Below, one piece after another: positions 1 to 9,333 of a stretch of 64,000 nt of DNA (positions are counted from its first letter, which is position 1; each line of letters starts with the position of its first letter). Location: the NCBI GenBank assembly GCA_903831575.1, contig CAIKYB010000040.1:124001-188000 (forward strand), in the 5' to 3' direction. The notes under the pieces were generated by a model. The model saw only the letters and a list, made by a program, of their open reading frames with translations. It did not search any database and was not told the origin of the DNA. The position numbers and the translations under genes were made by a program. This stretch comes from an uncultured Bacteroidota bacterium (GTDB lineage: Bacteria > Bacteroidota > Bacteroidia > Chitinophagales > Chitinophagaceae).

Positions 1-1088
1 CCAAATCCACCCATTCCTGCTGTCAATTGCATAGCGCCGCCATCGGATGCCAATGAGCCTGCTAATAACGATCCTAAGATAGGGCCAGTGCAGGAAAATG
101 AAACTAAGGCTAATGTAAGTGCCATGAAGAAAATACCAATCACATTACCCGGCCCTGCTTTACTATCGGCACCTGTAGAAAAAGATGCAGGCAACGTAAT
201 TTCATAAAAGCCGAAAAAAGAAAAAGCAAAAATCACGAAAATGATGAAAAAGAAAACATTGAGATAAACATTCGTTGAAATATTATTGAGAAACTCAGGA
301 TTAATGCTGTCTAAAAAATGAAAGGGCAAGCTTAATAGGATGTAAATAATAAAGATAAAAAAGCCGTATAAAAATGCATTTGATATACCTGCTTTTTTAG
401 ATGTCGCTTTTTTGGTAAAAAAAGAAACAGTAAGTGGAATCATTGGAAATACGCAAGGGGTAAACAATGCAATTATTCCACCCAGAAATCCAATAAAAAA
501 AAGACTCCACAGACTCTTTGAGGTTTTATTTGAACCTGAAGTTGCCTGGTCTCCAATCCCACAATTGTTGAGGGGATGATTAATATCTATTGATGTTATG
601 CGTATTCTTGCCTTGGGTTGATTAGCAGCACTTGAGTCTATTGTAATTTTTATCAATTGTTCTTCTTGAATATAATTTGCTGCATAACCGCAATCATAAC
701 TGATTTTTAAATTCAAGAAGGGCTGATCAGTATTAGTAAAATGAAACTCTTGTTCCATTTCGATATTCCTTTCAACAACTTGCTTTTTTTTGTTATCAAA
801 AAGGGGATCGTTAATGGATTTAAAAGCAGCATTAAATACAATGTCATTTTTTTTAATCGAAGAATCATTATACCTGATGAGTATGCCAGGAATATCATCA
901 ACAACATCTTTTGCATACAAATGCCATCCTGGCTTTATTTCACCTTTCAATTTGAAACTAAAATGATGATCTTTAATCTTCGATAATTGAGTTGTCCATT
1001 TTACTATCGTAGTATCTTGTGCCAAGCAGACAGAAGTCCAAAATAAGAGGATAGTTAAGGAGAGTATAAATGTTTTAATCATTTTCAT
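1..1088 (-). CDS. dsbD: Protein-disulfide reductase DsbD family, C-terminus cut by window edge
   Basis: Reading frame open from the ATG at 1088 to the left edge, about 362 residues visible. It starts with a signal peptide (about residues 1-24). A DsbD-alpha-like periplasmic domain follows to about residue 170. A CcdA/DsbD-type membrane domain starts near residue 190. Its two expected cysteines are visible: Cys212 in TPCVFPMIPLTVSFF and Cys333 in SFSCTGPILG. In this family the membrane cysteines carry electrons from cytoplasmic thioredoxin to periplasmic thiols. The thioredoxin-like C-terminal domain, if present, lies outside the window. The neighbour at 1230-1688 is a stand-alone copy of the alpha domain. 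The start is preceded by a conserved 31-nt element (1115-1145) that also occurs upstream of two other genes. Confidence 0.88.
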   Translation of the reverse strand, partial: MKMIKTFILSLTILLFWTSVCLAQDTTIVKWTTQLSKIKDHHFSFKLKGEIKPGWHLYAKDVVDDIPGILIRYNDSSIKKNDIVFNAAFKSINDPLFDNKKKQVVERNIEMEQEFHFTNTDQPFLNLKISYDCGYAANYIQEEQLIKITIDSSAANQPKARIRITSIDINHPLNNCGIGDQATSGSNKTSKSLWSLFFIGFLGGIIALFTPCVFPMIPLTVSFFTKKATSKKAGISNAFLYGFFIFIIYILLSLPFHFLDSINPEFLNNISTNVYLNVFFFIIFVIFAFSFFGFYEITLPASFSTGADSKAGPGNVIGIFFMALTLALVSFSCTGPILGSLLAGSLASDGGAMQLTAGMGGF

Positions 1089-1114
1089 AAGTCATTCAGC
1101 TTTTAAATTTTAAT

Positions 1115-1160
1115 CACATCTTGTAGTCTTTATTATCATTCTCGGTTGGTATAAGCCAAC
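1115..1160 (-). promoter_or_regulatory. Copy A of a recurring 31-nt leader element plus adjacent hairpin
   Basis: On the minus strand the core (1145 to 1115) begins CCGAGAATGAT and ends ATGTG, 26 nt before the dsbD ATG. Directly upstream is a perfect 5-bp stem, GTTGG with loop CTTATA and CCAAC (1160-1145). The core matches copy B (59227-59257) at 27 of 31 positions and copy C (55417-55447) at 18 of 31. Function is unknown. It could be a structured mRNA leader, an operator, or an alternative sigma factor promoter. Confidence 0.6.
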
Positions 1161-1183
1161 GCAGATAGGTATTTCATGACATT

Positions 1184-1211
1184 TAATAAAAAATCCCGAA
1201 TAAGTCGGGAT
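1184..1211 (-). terminator. Intrinsic terminator after the DsbD-alpha-like gene
   Basis: A perfect 7-bp stem, ATCCCGA / TCGGGAT (1193-1199 and 1205-1211), with a 5-nt loop. Read on the minus strand it is followed by a T-rich tract (TTTTTTATT). It lies just after the stop of the 1230-1688 gene and separates that gene from dsbD downstream. Confidence 0.75.
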
Positions 1212-1229
1212 TGATTCAAAGTTATAAAA

Positions 1230-1688
1230 TTATTTGTTGTCGATTTTTACCAAAAAAGGAAGATCTTTTGGGGGCAGGCATTTGCGATCATTACAAACCA
1301 TATAGGTTAATGTGCCTTTAATATTGGTAGAAGCTTTAGACTTTAAAGTTACTTTCTGGATAAAATCAACTTTGTGTTTATAAAATCTCAATGTTGAATT
1401 AAAATTTTGATCAAAAGCCGTCTCCAATTTACCCACTTCCTTCACTTTGCCTACATATTTTATCAGTGGATTTTTATTGAAAATAAAACTTGTTGGTTCT
1501 GGTCCTTTTCCAGCATCCTGAGCATAAATATGCCAATTATCTTGAATGTTAGCTATCAAATGAATTTCATATTGCTTGTTGGCGATTTTACTTGCAGAGA
1601 AAGTCCAAACAACTGGATTTTCAATTTGAGCCATAGTCATAATGCTGAGGCTAAACAATAGAACAAAAGTGAGGATTATCTTCTTCAT
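1230..1688 (-). CDS. Secreted DsbD alpha-domain-like protein (DsbC/DsbD N-terminal superfamily)
   Basis: 152 residues with a clear signal peptide (residues 1-20, ending in MTMAQ). The mature part resembles the N-terminal immunoglobulin-like domain of DsbD, which receives electrons from the membrane domain and passes them to periplasmic partners. Two cysteines, Cys132 and Cys137 (MVCNDRKC), sit where the domain's redox pair is expected. It has no membrane or thioredoxin domain of its own. The next gene downstream is a fuller DsbD with its own alpha domain, so this may be an extra electron acceptor for it; that is inference. A TAAATTTG element at 1706-1713 (minus strand) fits a Bacteroidota -7 box. 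Confidence 0.78.
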   Translation of the reverse strand: MKKIILTFVLLFSLSIMTMAQIENPVVWTFSASKIANKQYEIHLIANIQDNWHIYAQDAGKGPEPTSFIFNKNPLIKYVGKVKEVGKLETAFDQNFNSTLRFYKHKVDFIQKVTLKSKASTNIKGTLTYMVCNDRKCLPPKDLPFLVKIDNK

Positions 1689-1771
1689 GTGTTAATAAAA
1701 AATTTCAAATTTATATCGAAAAATCTAGAATTTAAAGTTAGGTAAAGATATTTAGGATTGAGGGATAAAAT

Positions 1772-2758
1772 TTAGTGAATGGTATCATAAACCCCAATCA
1801 GTATGGATAATATTACAAAAGTCCAATGAATTACAAAGGGGAACCATTTTTTATTTGGATAGACAAAGCCAGCGGCTGACAAAACGCTTATCGGGGCTAC
1901 TATTAGGAAAAAGTCATGAAACGAGGCGGACTCATCAATAAAAGGAATCAAGAAGGAAATGGCCAGGTAAAATAATATGATTGCCCATGTATTTCTTGAT
2001 TGAACCAGCAAGCGGCGCATGTTAATTTGAACAAAATAAAAACCAACAAAAAGCAGGAGTGTAATAACAATTGCAGCTATAAGTTCCCCTCTCATCAATG
2101 AAAAAGATGGAATACCGATAGCGAATTTCGAATATGAAACAACAGTATTTTTATCAAATAAATAGCTATAGGCCCATAGAAAATAAAAGGGTGTACCTAA
2201 ACCAAAAAATAAAATTATCCATTCCGGCAAACGAAAGGGCCTCATTATAGACAATCCAATAAGTGCTAATAATAAAAACAAAATGGAAGGAAAAAAAATC
2301 AAAGTAGCCAGTCCCAATAATATAGCAACATTAAATAAAGTTTTTTTGGGGTCTGGAATATTTGAAAGGCGGGAAAGAATTGATAAAACCCATATTAATA
2401 GAGTAGCTGCAAGTAATACTGAACTAAATGCTGACCAAAATGAAAAAAGTGAAGTTAAAAGCAAGTAGCTCATACCAGTGAGATAATTAGTTTTTGAAAA
2501 TAAACGCTGGTTAATAACAATTCGATTTAGAAAAACTGCTTGGAAATAAATTAATAAAAAAACGATAACACTATAAAACAAAGGAGCACTGTGCCCTAGT
2601 AAAAATACAAATGTCAAAATTGATTTAAAGAATAAGGTGTCAGTACTTAAGGCCACAGGTGTAACAGGATACACAAACAATGCCCACTTCAATATCAACC
2701 CATAAATCAGCAGTAAAAAATTATTGTATGGTAAGTTGGCTTTAAAATTACCTATCAC
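1772..2758 (-). CDS. Polytopic inner-membrane protein, DUF6427-like
   Basis: 328 residues made up almost entirely of hydrophobic segments, roughly nine or ten membrane helices. I see no catalytic motif. The N-terminus (MIGNFKANLPYNNFLLLIYG) and overall layout resemble Bacteroidota membrane proteins of the DUF6427 type, but I cannot confirm this without a profile search. It lies between two envelope genes on the same strand, with gaps of about 80 bp, so co-transcription is possible but not shown. Function unknown. Confidence 0.6.
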   Translation of the reverse strand: MIGNFKANLPYNNFLLLIYGLILKWALFVYPVTPVALSTDTLFFKSILTFVFLLGHSAPLFYSVIVFLLIYFQAVFLNRIVINQRLFSKTNYLTGMSYLLLTSLFSFWSAFSSVLLAATLLIWVLSILSRLSNIPDPKKTLFNVAILLGLATLIFFPSILFLLLALIGLSIMRPFRLPEWIILFFGLGTPFYFLWAYSYLFDKNTVVSYSKFAIGIPSFSLMRGELIAAIVITLLLFVGFYFVQINMRRLLVQSRNTWAIILFYLAISFLIPFIDESASFHDFFLIVAPISVLSAAGFVYPNKKWFPFVIHWTFVILSILIGVYDTIH

Positions 2759-2832
2759 GATGATGAAATTAATGAATACAAAAGTGCTTAATTATTACTA
2801 TTTAAAAAAATGTTTGTCCTAATATTAATGAG

Positions 2833-4344
2833 TTAAAAATCAATCTTAGCAAAACCAATATTACCAAAATAAACATAAGGGATAAGCATTTGATCTATAC
2901 CAACTTGCTTGCCCAATTTCGGCATAAATTCATACCCATTTTCATTGCTTTTCAACGTTGGATACCTTTTCAACTCTCCTGTAGAAAAAATACTATTATT
3001 ACTTATAATATCCTTTTTATTATCCTTTTCAATAAATAAAAAGTGGACTTCTCTTCCAGAATTTAAAATAGCGTAAGAAATGAAATTGTCGTTGTCTACA
3101 TCGTACTGTTTTTTATGGATAATATTGTTCCAATTCATATGTAGTGAACTATCAATATTAGCGACTACAATGTCATTATAGAAATATCTTTTGATTTCAT
3201 TTTGATTGTAATTATTCCAATAACGATTAGCATTTCCATAGGAATTATACCCATAATAATCATACGAATTAGGGAACCCATTATAATAGAAATTCTTATT
3301 CAAAATATTATCTGTAGAACGTGTTTGCGTATACACACTTTCTGAAATCAACAAAAAACCACCATCCTTTTTTAAAATAATATTTTGCGGTTTCAGGTCA
3401 TCAAGATTATCATTTGAATTCCCTTCTCCATTCAATCCATCTCTTATTGCATCTGAAAATAAATTAAAATTGCTAGTAGATAAGGAATCAGCAATAGTAG
3501 GAATACGAGCTGTAAAGATTCCTTGAACATGTCCTCTATTTTCATTAAAGAAAAATGCATTAATTATATAAGAATGATTAAGATTATCTATTTTAATAAA
3601 AGATTCGTCTACAAATTTATTATCAAGCGGAAGTAAAAAGACATTGTTTGTATCAGTGCCTCTTTTATGAACAAAGACCTCTAGTTTATTTACAAAGCCA
3701 TTCGCATTTTTTTGAGTCTCTTTAGTATATAAGAAATTACCATTATTGTCTACATAACAATCACTAAAATTCTCTTTTCTTGAATTGTATGGGAAAGTAT
3801 TTTTAGAGGCCTCTAATAAATTAAAATCCTGATCAAAAAGTTTCGTGGCAATTTCTATTTTATTATTTTTAGCATTTTGTTTAGCAATAAGAATTTTTGT
3901 TTTGTCTTCACTAAATGAAGTTGTATAAATAGTGTTATCAGAAAAATAACTGATTTCTGTAGTATCCATACCGATAGGCTCTCCTATTATTTTTGCATTT
4001 CCAGAAAATTTTAAAGCATTGCAATAAACTATACTATTTTTTTGAAATTGATAAATGATGATAGTATAGTCTTTTCGGTTAATGAAATCTATGTTTATTA
4101 TTTTTTCCGGAATAGCATCAAGTGAATGATTGTCAACAACGTTCATTGCTTCATCGTAAGTAGTAATATAATGATGGCGTGAAACATTTTTATAGACTAA
4201 AAAATGATTGTCAACTTTTCCAATAATTTCGAAATACATTCCTTTTGTATCTTTCTTTACAATTGGAGAATACGTTATTTCCTGGGCAGTAGATGTTAAT
4301 ACATCCAGAGAAAATAACGTAAAAATCAAAATCATTTTATTCAT
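2833..4344 (-). CDS. Secreted protein of unknown function
   Basis: I place the start at the ATG at 4344, giving 503 residues. That makes the N-terminus MNKMILIFTLFSLDVLTSTAQ, a normal signal peptide. The frame stays open upstream to 4515, but that extension would run into the divergent gene at 4445 and put the signal peptide inside the protein. The mature part is rich in Asn, Tyr and Asp and has repeated short beta-strand-like segments, which could form a beta-propeller. A Tyr/Asn-rich stretch (FPNSYDYYGYNSYGN) lies near the middle. I do not recognise the family; a periplasmic or surface location is inferred from the signal peptide alone. Confidence 0.65.
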   Translation of the reverse strand: MNKMILIFTLFSLDVLTSTAQEITYSPIVKKDTKGMYFEIIGKVDNHFLVYKNVSRHHYITTYDEAMNVVDNHSLDAIPEKIINIDFINRKDYTIIIYQFQKNSIVYCNALKFSGNAKIIGEPIGMDTTEISYFSDNTIYTTSFSEDKTKILIAKQNAKNNKIEIATKLFDQDFNLLEASKNTFPYNSRKENFSDCYVDNNGNFLYTKETQKNANGFVNKLEVFVHKRGTDTNNVFLLPLDNKFVDESFIKIDNLNHSYIINAFFFNENRGHVQGIFTARIPTIADSLSTSNFNLFSDAIRDGLNGEGNSNDNLDDLKPQNIILKKDGGFLLISESVYTQTRSTDNILNKNFYYNGFPNSYDYYGYNSYGNANRYWNNYNQNEIKRYFYNDIVVANIDSSLHMNWNNIIHKKQYDVDNDNFISYAILNSGREVHFLFIEKDNKKDIISNNSIFSTGELKRYPTLKSNENGYEFMPKLGKQVGIDQMLIPYVYFGNIGFAKIDF

Positions 4345-4444
4345 ATACCTTAGGTTTACCCATAAAAATACAATAAAAAATACGGCGTACCGATTAAAAC
4401 AATTCATAAAATTAATTGTTAGTATCTTCCAATAAAGAAATAAC

Positions 4445-5374
4445 ATGCAAACTGTATTAATCACAGGCGGGACGGGTTTAGTTGGCAAGGCTTTAAGTAA
4501 CTTGTTATTATCCAAAGGCTATCAAGTTATCATTCTAACAAGAAGTTTAAAGCAATCTACAGCAAAAGAAAATCTCAGTTATGCATTATGGAACATTGAA
4601 CAAGAATTCATAGATCAGGATGCCATTCGGGAAGCTGATTTTATTATACATCTTGCAGGTGCAGGTGTGGTGGATAAAAAATGGACGACTGCTTACAAAA
4701 AAGAAATCGTGGATAGCAGAATTAAAAGCAGTGAGTTGATCATTAAAGTTTTAAAAAATAATCCACACAAAGTTCAGGCAATAGTTAGCTCATCAGCAAT
4801 TGGCTGGTATGGTGCAGATACAATAGAAGGGCATCAATTTATAGAAACAGATGCTTCAGATGAAAGCTTTTTAGGAGAAACCTGTAAACTGTGGGAAGCA
4901 AGTATAGAAGGCGCAAATGCTCTAGGGATAAGAGTTTGTAAATTAAGAACCGGAATTGTACTGAGTAATAAAGGTGGCGCTTTGGCAGAGTTTATAAAAC
5001 CGATAAGATTGGGATTTGCAGCGATACTTGGAAGTGGGAAACAAATAATCAGCTGGATTCATGTTGATGACCTTTGCAGAATGTTTGTTTATGCCATGGA
5101 AAATAAAAACATGAAGGGCTCCTACAATGCGGTTGCGCCTCATCCTGTTAGCAATAAAAATTTAACAGTAACACTCGCGAAAATAATGAAAGGCATTTTT
5201 TTTATCCCTCTTTATGTGCCTTCTTTTATTTTAAAAATAATAATGGGGAAACGAAGCATTGAAATTCTAAAAAGTGCAACAGTAAGTTGTGAAAAAACAA
5301 CTAACGCCGGATTCACCTTTTACTATCCTGGAATAGAGATTGCATTAAAAGAATTGATTTCAAGAAAATCATAA
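4445..5374 (+). CDS. TIGR01777-type NAD(P)-binding epimerase/oxidoreductase
   Basis: 309 residues. The N-terminal Rossmann motif is LITGGTGLVG (glycines 8, 9, 11 and 14). SSSAIGWYG at residues 115-123 is typical of the YfcH/SDR39U1 (TIGR01777) branch of extended short-chain dehydrogenases. The C-terminal portion matches the DUF1731-type end of this family. The substrate is unknown for most members. It is transcribed divergently from the secreted protein at 2833-4344, and its last bases overlap the stop of the convergent ABC permease gene by 6 bp. A TATCTTCC stretch about 18 nt before the ATG could be a weak promoter box. Confidence 0.85.
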   Translation: MQTVLITGGTGLVGKALSNLLLSKGYQVIILTRSLKQSTAKENLSYALWNIEQEFIDQDAIREADFIIHLAGAGVVDKKWTTAYKKEIVDSRIKSSELIIKVLKNNPHKVQAIVSSSAIGWYGADTIEGHQFIETDASDESFLGETCKLWEASIEGANALGIRVCKLRTGIVLSNKGGALAEFIKPIRLGFAAILGSGKQIISWIHVDDLCRMFVYAMENKNMKGSYNAVAPHPVSNKNLTVTLAKIMKGIFFIPLYVPSFILKIIMGKRSIEILKSATVSCEKTTNAGFTFYYPGIEIALKELISRKS

Positions 5375-6193
5375 ATCTTTTTTAAGAATAATCCTTCTGC
5401 TCATAAAATAAAAAAGGACAAGATAGCCTACAGACAGCAACATCACCAACCATGTATAATCAGTAGGCAAGGCACTTTTGGCAAATGATTTTAAAGGGTT
5501 ATCAGGAAAAGCCAAAAGCCCATCAGAAGCACTTAGGGGAAGATAATCGCCCATGCTGCCAAAATCAAGATGGTGATCTCTTTTAATAATCATACTCCAA
5601 CCATCCATTATTTGAGCAAGAATATTTTCAGCACCCAAATAAATAAATAAAACACCTATTGCAAATCCTGTTCTTCTAATCATTACAGAAAGAAGCACTG
5701 CAAATAAATTGTAAGAAAATGCTTTTATAAAAAAATATCCCACATGAGAAAATCCATCAAATGATATTTCAGTTTTTGTTCTGAATGCAAATACAAAACC
5801 TGCAAGCACAACAACTATTGTGGAGCATAAAGCAAAAATTAAAGCCAATACTATTTTCACATTTATGAATTGTGATCGGCTCCAGCCATCTATAATATTT
5901 TGCCTGTTGGTACGAAAAGCAAATTCATTGGTTACTAAAATAATCAATAGCATGGCAGGGAGCATTAATAGAAATCCACTCGTATAGCTTACCGATTGCC
6001 AAACATATTTAAATTCATAGGGATTAAATTTATTGAGCAATACTGCGGCTTCTGACTTATTGACTACATTTTGAAACAGACTATAAACAATATAATTCGC
6101 TGCAAAAATTCCAATTAGAAAAAATAGGATCATGAAAAGAAAAACCCTGTAATTTTTTATTTTAAGCCATTCTATTTTAAGTAAATCAAGCAT
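5369..6193 (-). CDS. ABC-2 type transporter permease
   Basis: 274 residues with about six hydrophobic segments, starting with a short cytoplasmic N-terminus (MLDLLKIEWLKIKNYR) typical of ABC-2 type permeases. It lies 10 bp downstream of its likely ATPase partner (6204-7091) on the same strand, so the two should form one exporter or membrane-remodelling transporter. The substrate cannot be inferred. The 3' end overlaps the convergent gene at 4445-5374 by 6 bp. Confidence 0.85.
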   Translation of the reverse strand: MLDLLKIEWLKIKNYRVFLFMILFFLIGIFAANYIVYSLFQNVVNKSEAAVLLNKFNPYEFKYVWQSVSYTSGFLLMLPAMLLIILVTNEFAFRTNRQNIIDGWSRSQFINVKIVLALIFALCSTIVVVLAGFVFAFRTKTEISFDGFSHVGYFFIKAFSYNLFAVLLSVMIRRTGFAIGVLFIYLGAENILAQIMDGWSMIIKRDHHLDFGSMGDYLPLSASDGLLAFPDNPLKSFAKSALPTDYTWLVMLLSVGYLVLFYFMSRRIILKKDL

Positions 6194-6203
6194 GTTGTAA
6201 TTT

Positions 6204-7091
6204 TTAATTGGTGAGTTCCAGAAACTTGCTTTCCAGACTTTTCTTTTTTAGTTGAAGTTGTGACAAAACAATTCCTCTTTCAAAACAAAATCTGTTCACC
6301 TCTTCCAGATTGGCAGTTCCTGCAGGAAAATTAAGATGCACAACATTTTCTTTTATTTGTACTTGAGGATTTCCCGGAAAATTTATTAATGCATTCTTCA
6401 GTTTTGCTACATCTATTGAGGCAACTTCTACAATATCATCATTGCTCAAAATCTCATTCACATCTCCATGGGTAATCAGATGTCCGTACTTCAAAATGGC
6501 TACATGTGTACATACTTTTTCAACTTCGTCAAGCATGTGACTCGCCATGATAATCGTTTTGCCTTGCTGAGCGAGTTGTTGAATCAGCATTCTGATTTCA
6601 GCAATTCCTACAGGATCTAATCCATTTGTAGGTTCGTCTAAAACCAGCACTTCAGGATCACCCAATAATGCATTAGCAATAGCCAAGCGTTGTTTCATTC
6701 CCAAACTATACGTGCTGAATTTCGAGTGTTTTCTTTGTGTAAGATTTACAACATCCAATACCCTGTCTATATCCTCTACAGGTCTGTTTTTAATAGCTGC
6801 TGTAATTTTTAAATTTTGAACCGCGCTTAAATAATGATAAAAATTAGGCGTCTCCAATAATGTGCCTATTCGTTTTCGATGAGAATCGGCAGGATTTTCA
6901 TCAAATAATTGATACGACCCTCCGGATGATTTTAAAACATCCATAATAATCCCAAGCAATGTCGTTTTTCCGCTACCGTTAGGTCCTAATATTCCGTAAA
7001 TAGAACCTTCAGGAACATGGAAGCTAATGTTTTGAAGTGCTTTTATTTTCCCGTAATCTTTAGAAAGATTGTCAACTTTTAAAATGCTCAT
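6204..7091 (-). CDS. ABC transporter ATP-binding protein
   Basis: 295 residues. Walker A is GPNGSGKT (36-43), the signature is YSLGMKQ (128-134), Walker B is VLVLDEP (148-154) and the switch histidine is His185. The C-terminal 80 residues form an extension common in the CcmA/NatA-like class of ATPases that pair with ABC-2 permeases. The permease gene follows 10 bp downstream. The peptidase gene upstream ends only 6 bp before the ATG, so the order peptidase, ATPase, permease is probably one operon. Confidence 0.92.
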   Translation of the reverse strand: MSILKVDNLSKDYGKIKALQNISFHVPEGSIYGILGPNGSGKTTLLGIIMDVLKSSGGSYQLFDENPADSHRKRIGTLLETPNFYHYLSAVQNLKITAAIKNRPVEDIDRVLDVVNLTQRKHSKFSTYSLGMKQRLAIANALLGDPEVLVLDEPTNGLDPVGIAEIRMLIQQLAQQGKTIIMASHMLDEVEKVCTHVAILKYGHLITHGDVNEILSNDDIVEVASIDVAKLKNALINFPGNPQVQIKENVVHLNFPAGTANLEEVNRFCFERGIVLSQLQLKKKSLESKFLELTN

Positions 7092-7097
7092 TATTTA

Positions 7098-9254
7098 TCA
7101 GTGTAAATTTTGCATAAAATAATCGGTTACTTTTTGATACAAGTGCACTCTGTCTTTCCCCAAAACATTGTGCTCATGACCTGGATAAATCATATAGTCC
7201 ACCTGAACGCCTTTATCCACTGCGGCTTTAACCAGATTCACGGAATGCTGCATCAACACTACATTATCCTGCATTCCATGAATGAGCAATAACTTCCCTT
7301 TTAAATTTCCAATTCTTTTGGTAAGGTCTGACGCATCATATCCTTCAGGATTTTCCTGTGGCTTATCCATGTATCTTTCGGTGTACATGATTTCATAAAA
7401 TTTCCAATTAGTAACAGGACCGCCTGCAACGGCAGCTTTGAAAATACCGGGATGGGTAAGCATGAAATCTATTGTCATAAAGCCTCCATAACTCCAGCCA
7501 AACAAACCCATATTATTTACATCGGTATACTTTAATGATTTTAAATAATCAATGCCTGACATCAAATCTTCCATTTGTTTTTCTCCCGCTCTTCTGAAAA
7601 TTGATTGCTCGAAAGCCTTACCACGATTGGCGCTTCCACGAGTATCCAAGGTAAATACCAAGTAGCCTCTTTCCGCCATAAACTGGAACCAATAATCTCC
7701 TGCTCCGCCGTTCCATCCATTTAAAATCATTTGTGCATGAGGGCCGCCATACCAATATACCAGGACAGGATATTTTTTGCTGCTATCAAAATTTACGGGG
7801 GTAAACATCCTACAATACAAATCAGTTCCTTCAGCATTCTTTATCGTAAAAATATTCAATTGTCCCTTGCTGTATTTATCAAGTGGATTCGCAGATTGAA
7901 GCAGTTGTTTTGTTTTATTTGTTTTGATGTCTATTAGATTAATTGTTCTTGGATTTTGAGGCGTACTGAAATTATCAATCACATAATTTCCATCCAAACT
8001 AATGGAAGTATTGTGAACCGCATTGCCTGCTGTTATTGATTTCAATTTGCCATTTTTCAAATTAACTGTATACAGATTTTTCGAAATCGGGCTCACCTGT
8101 GTGGATACATAATAAAGGTTCTCGCCATTATCATCAAAACTTTTCACTTCAATAACATCCCATTCTCCTTTAGTCAATTGCTTAACAAAAGAACCATCTG
8201 CATTATACAAATACAAGTGATTCCATCCATCTCTTCTGCTTTGCCAGATAAATTGTTTAGGATTATTTTTCACAAATAACATCGGAACTAGCGGTTCAGC
8301 ATATTTGTCATCAGATTCTTCAAATAATGTTTTTACAAAATCGCCAGTTGTTGCACTATATTGATTTACTGAAAAATGATTCTGCTCTCTATTCAGCATT
8401 ACGATATATACAAATTGATCATCGGGACTCCAGGCGATATTGGTGAGGAATTGTTCATTAGGTCCTGTTGTTTTTACCCAAATGGTATTTTTAGTTACTG
8501 CATTATATATGCCCAATGTTACATGGTGACTTGAATCACCTGCCATAGGATAGCGAATATTATTAACTTTCGCCGGACGCTCTGTCCAATCTACAATCGG
8601 ATAATCCGGCGTAATGGATTGATCCATTTTGTAAAAAGCAAGCAACTTTCCATTATTGCTCCAGAAAGTTCCTTTTGTAATACCAAATTCACTTTGATGA
8701 ACTGTTGAAGCGTAAACAATATCTTCACTTCCGTCTTCTGTTACTTTTTTGGTGTCATTATTTTTTGTAACAAATAAATTGTGATTATCTACATAAGCGA
8801 TATAACCACCGCTGCTTTCTTCTACATTTTCTTTTGTTGCAGTCGTTTTGTCAATTAAAATCTTAGTGCTGTTGTCATTAGCAAAGAACATTTTCTGACC
8901 TTTTATTGTTGTGATGAAATTGTCTTTGTTGAATTGAATGGCTGGCATTGAAGTCAAGGTATCCAATGATGCTGCGCGTAACTTTTGATTAAACTGTACT
9001 AGATTCAAGATTGGCATTTCCTCTTTTGAAGAAAAATCCGCTTGAAACCAGGTATCCAGCCCATTCACTTTCTTTAGATACACATAATTATTGGTTCCTT
9101 TTATAAACTGAAGCTGTTTTAAATTTTCGGGCGCCAATGTAGTCCTGGCATTAAGCATGGCTTCTTCGATGGTCAATTGTTTTTGCTGTGCAAAAGCGAG
9201 GGTGATGACAAAAGCAAACAATAAAGAGCAGATTATTTTTTTCATAAATGACAT
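7098..9254 (-). CDS. S9 family peptidase, dipeptidyl peptidase IV-like
   Basis: 718 residues. The start may be either Met1 or Met4 (MKKIICSLLFAFVITLAFAQ), and both give a signal peptide. The N-terminal ~450 residues form a DPP-IV-type beta-propeller. The C-terminal alpha/beta hydrolase domain carries the nucleophile Ser588 in GWSYGG, Asp663 in HGMQDNVV and His695 in GHEHNV. Enzymes of this type release N-terminal dipeptides, usually after Pro, in the periplasm. The aligned order of the triad and the full length suggest an intact enzyme. It likely heads an operon with the ABC transporter genes downstream. Confidence 0.93.
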   Translation of the reverse strand: MSFMKKIICSLLFAFVITLAFAQQKQLTIEEAMLNARTTLAPENLKQLQFIKGTNNYVYLKKVNGLDTWFQADFSSKEEMPILNLVQFNQKLRAASLDTLTSMPAIQFNKDNFITTIKGQKMFFANDNSTKILIDKTTATKENVEESSGGYIAYVDNHNLFVTKNNDTKKVTEDGSEDIVYASTVHQSEFGITKGTFWSNNGKLLAFYKMDQSITPDYPIVDWTERPAKVNNIRYPMAGDSSHHVTLGIYNAVTKNTIWVKTTGPNEQFLTNIAWSPDDQFVYIVMLNREQNHFSVNQYSATTGDFVKTLFEESDDKYAEPLVPMLFVKNNPKQFIWQSRRDGWNHLYLYNADGSFVKQLTKGEWDVIEVKSFDDNGENLYYVSTQVSPISKNLYTVNLKNGKLKSITAGNAVHNTSISLDGNYVIDNFSTPQNPRTINLIDIKTNKTKQLLQSANPLDKYSKGQLNIFTIKNAEGTDLYCRMFTPVNFDSSKKYPVLVYWYGGPHAQMILNGWNGGAGDYWFQFMAERGYLVFTLDTRGSANRGKAFEQSIFRRAGEKQMEDLMSGIDYLKSLKYTDVNNMGLFGWSYGGFMTIDFMLTHPGIFKAAVAGGPVTNWKFYEIMYTERYMDKPQENPEGYDASDLTKRIGNLKGKLLLIHGMQDNVVLMQHSVNLVKAAVDKGVQVDYMIYPGHEHNVLGKDRVHLYQKVTDYFMQNLH

Positions 9255-9333
9255 TTGTTATAAATAAAAGTAAGGAATAATTGCTGTGGTTTGTGTATGA
9301 CCAACAAAATTGAATAGATGTGGGTCATAATTT

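Noticed and set aside
4345-4515. N-terminal extension of the secreted protein gene upstream of 4344
   Set aside because: It would overlap the divergent gene at 4445 by 71 bp and place a good signal peptide 57 residues into the protein.
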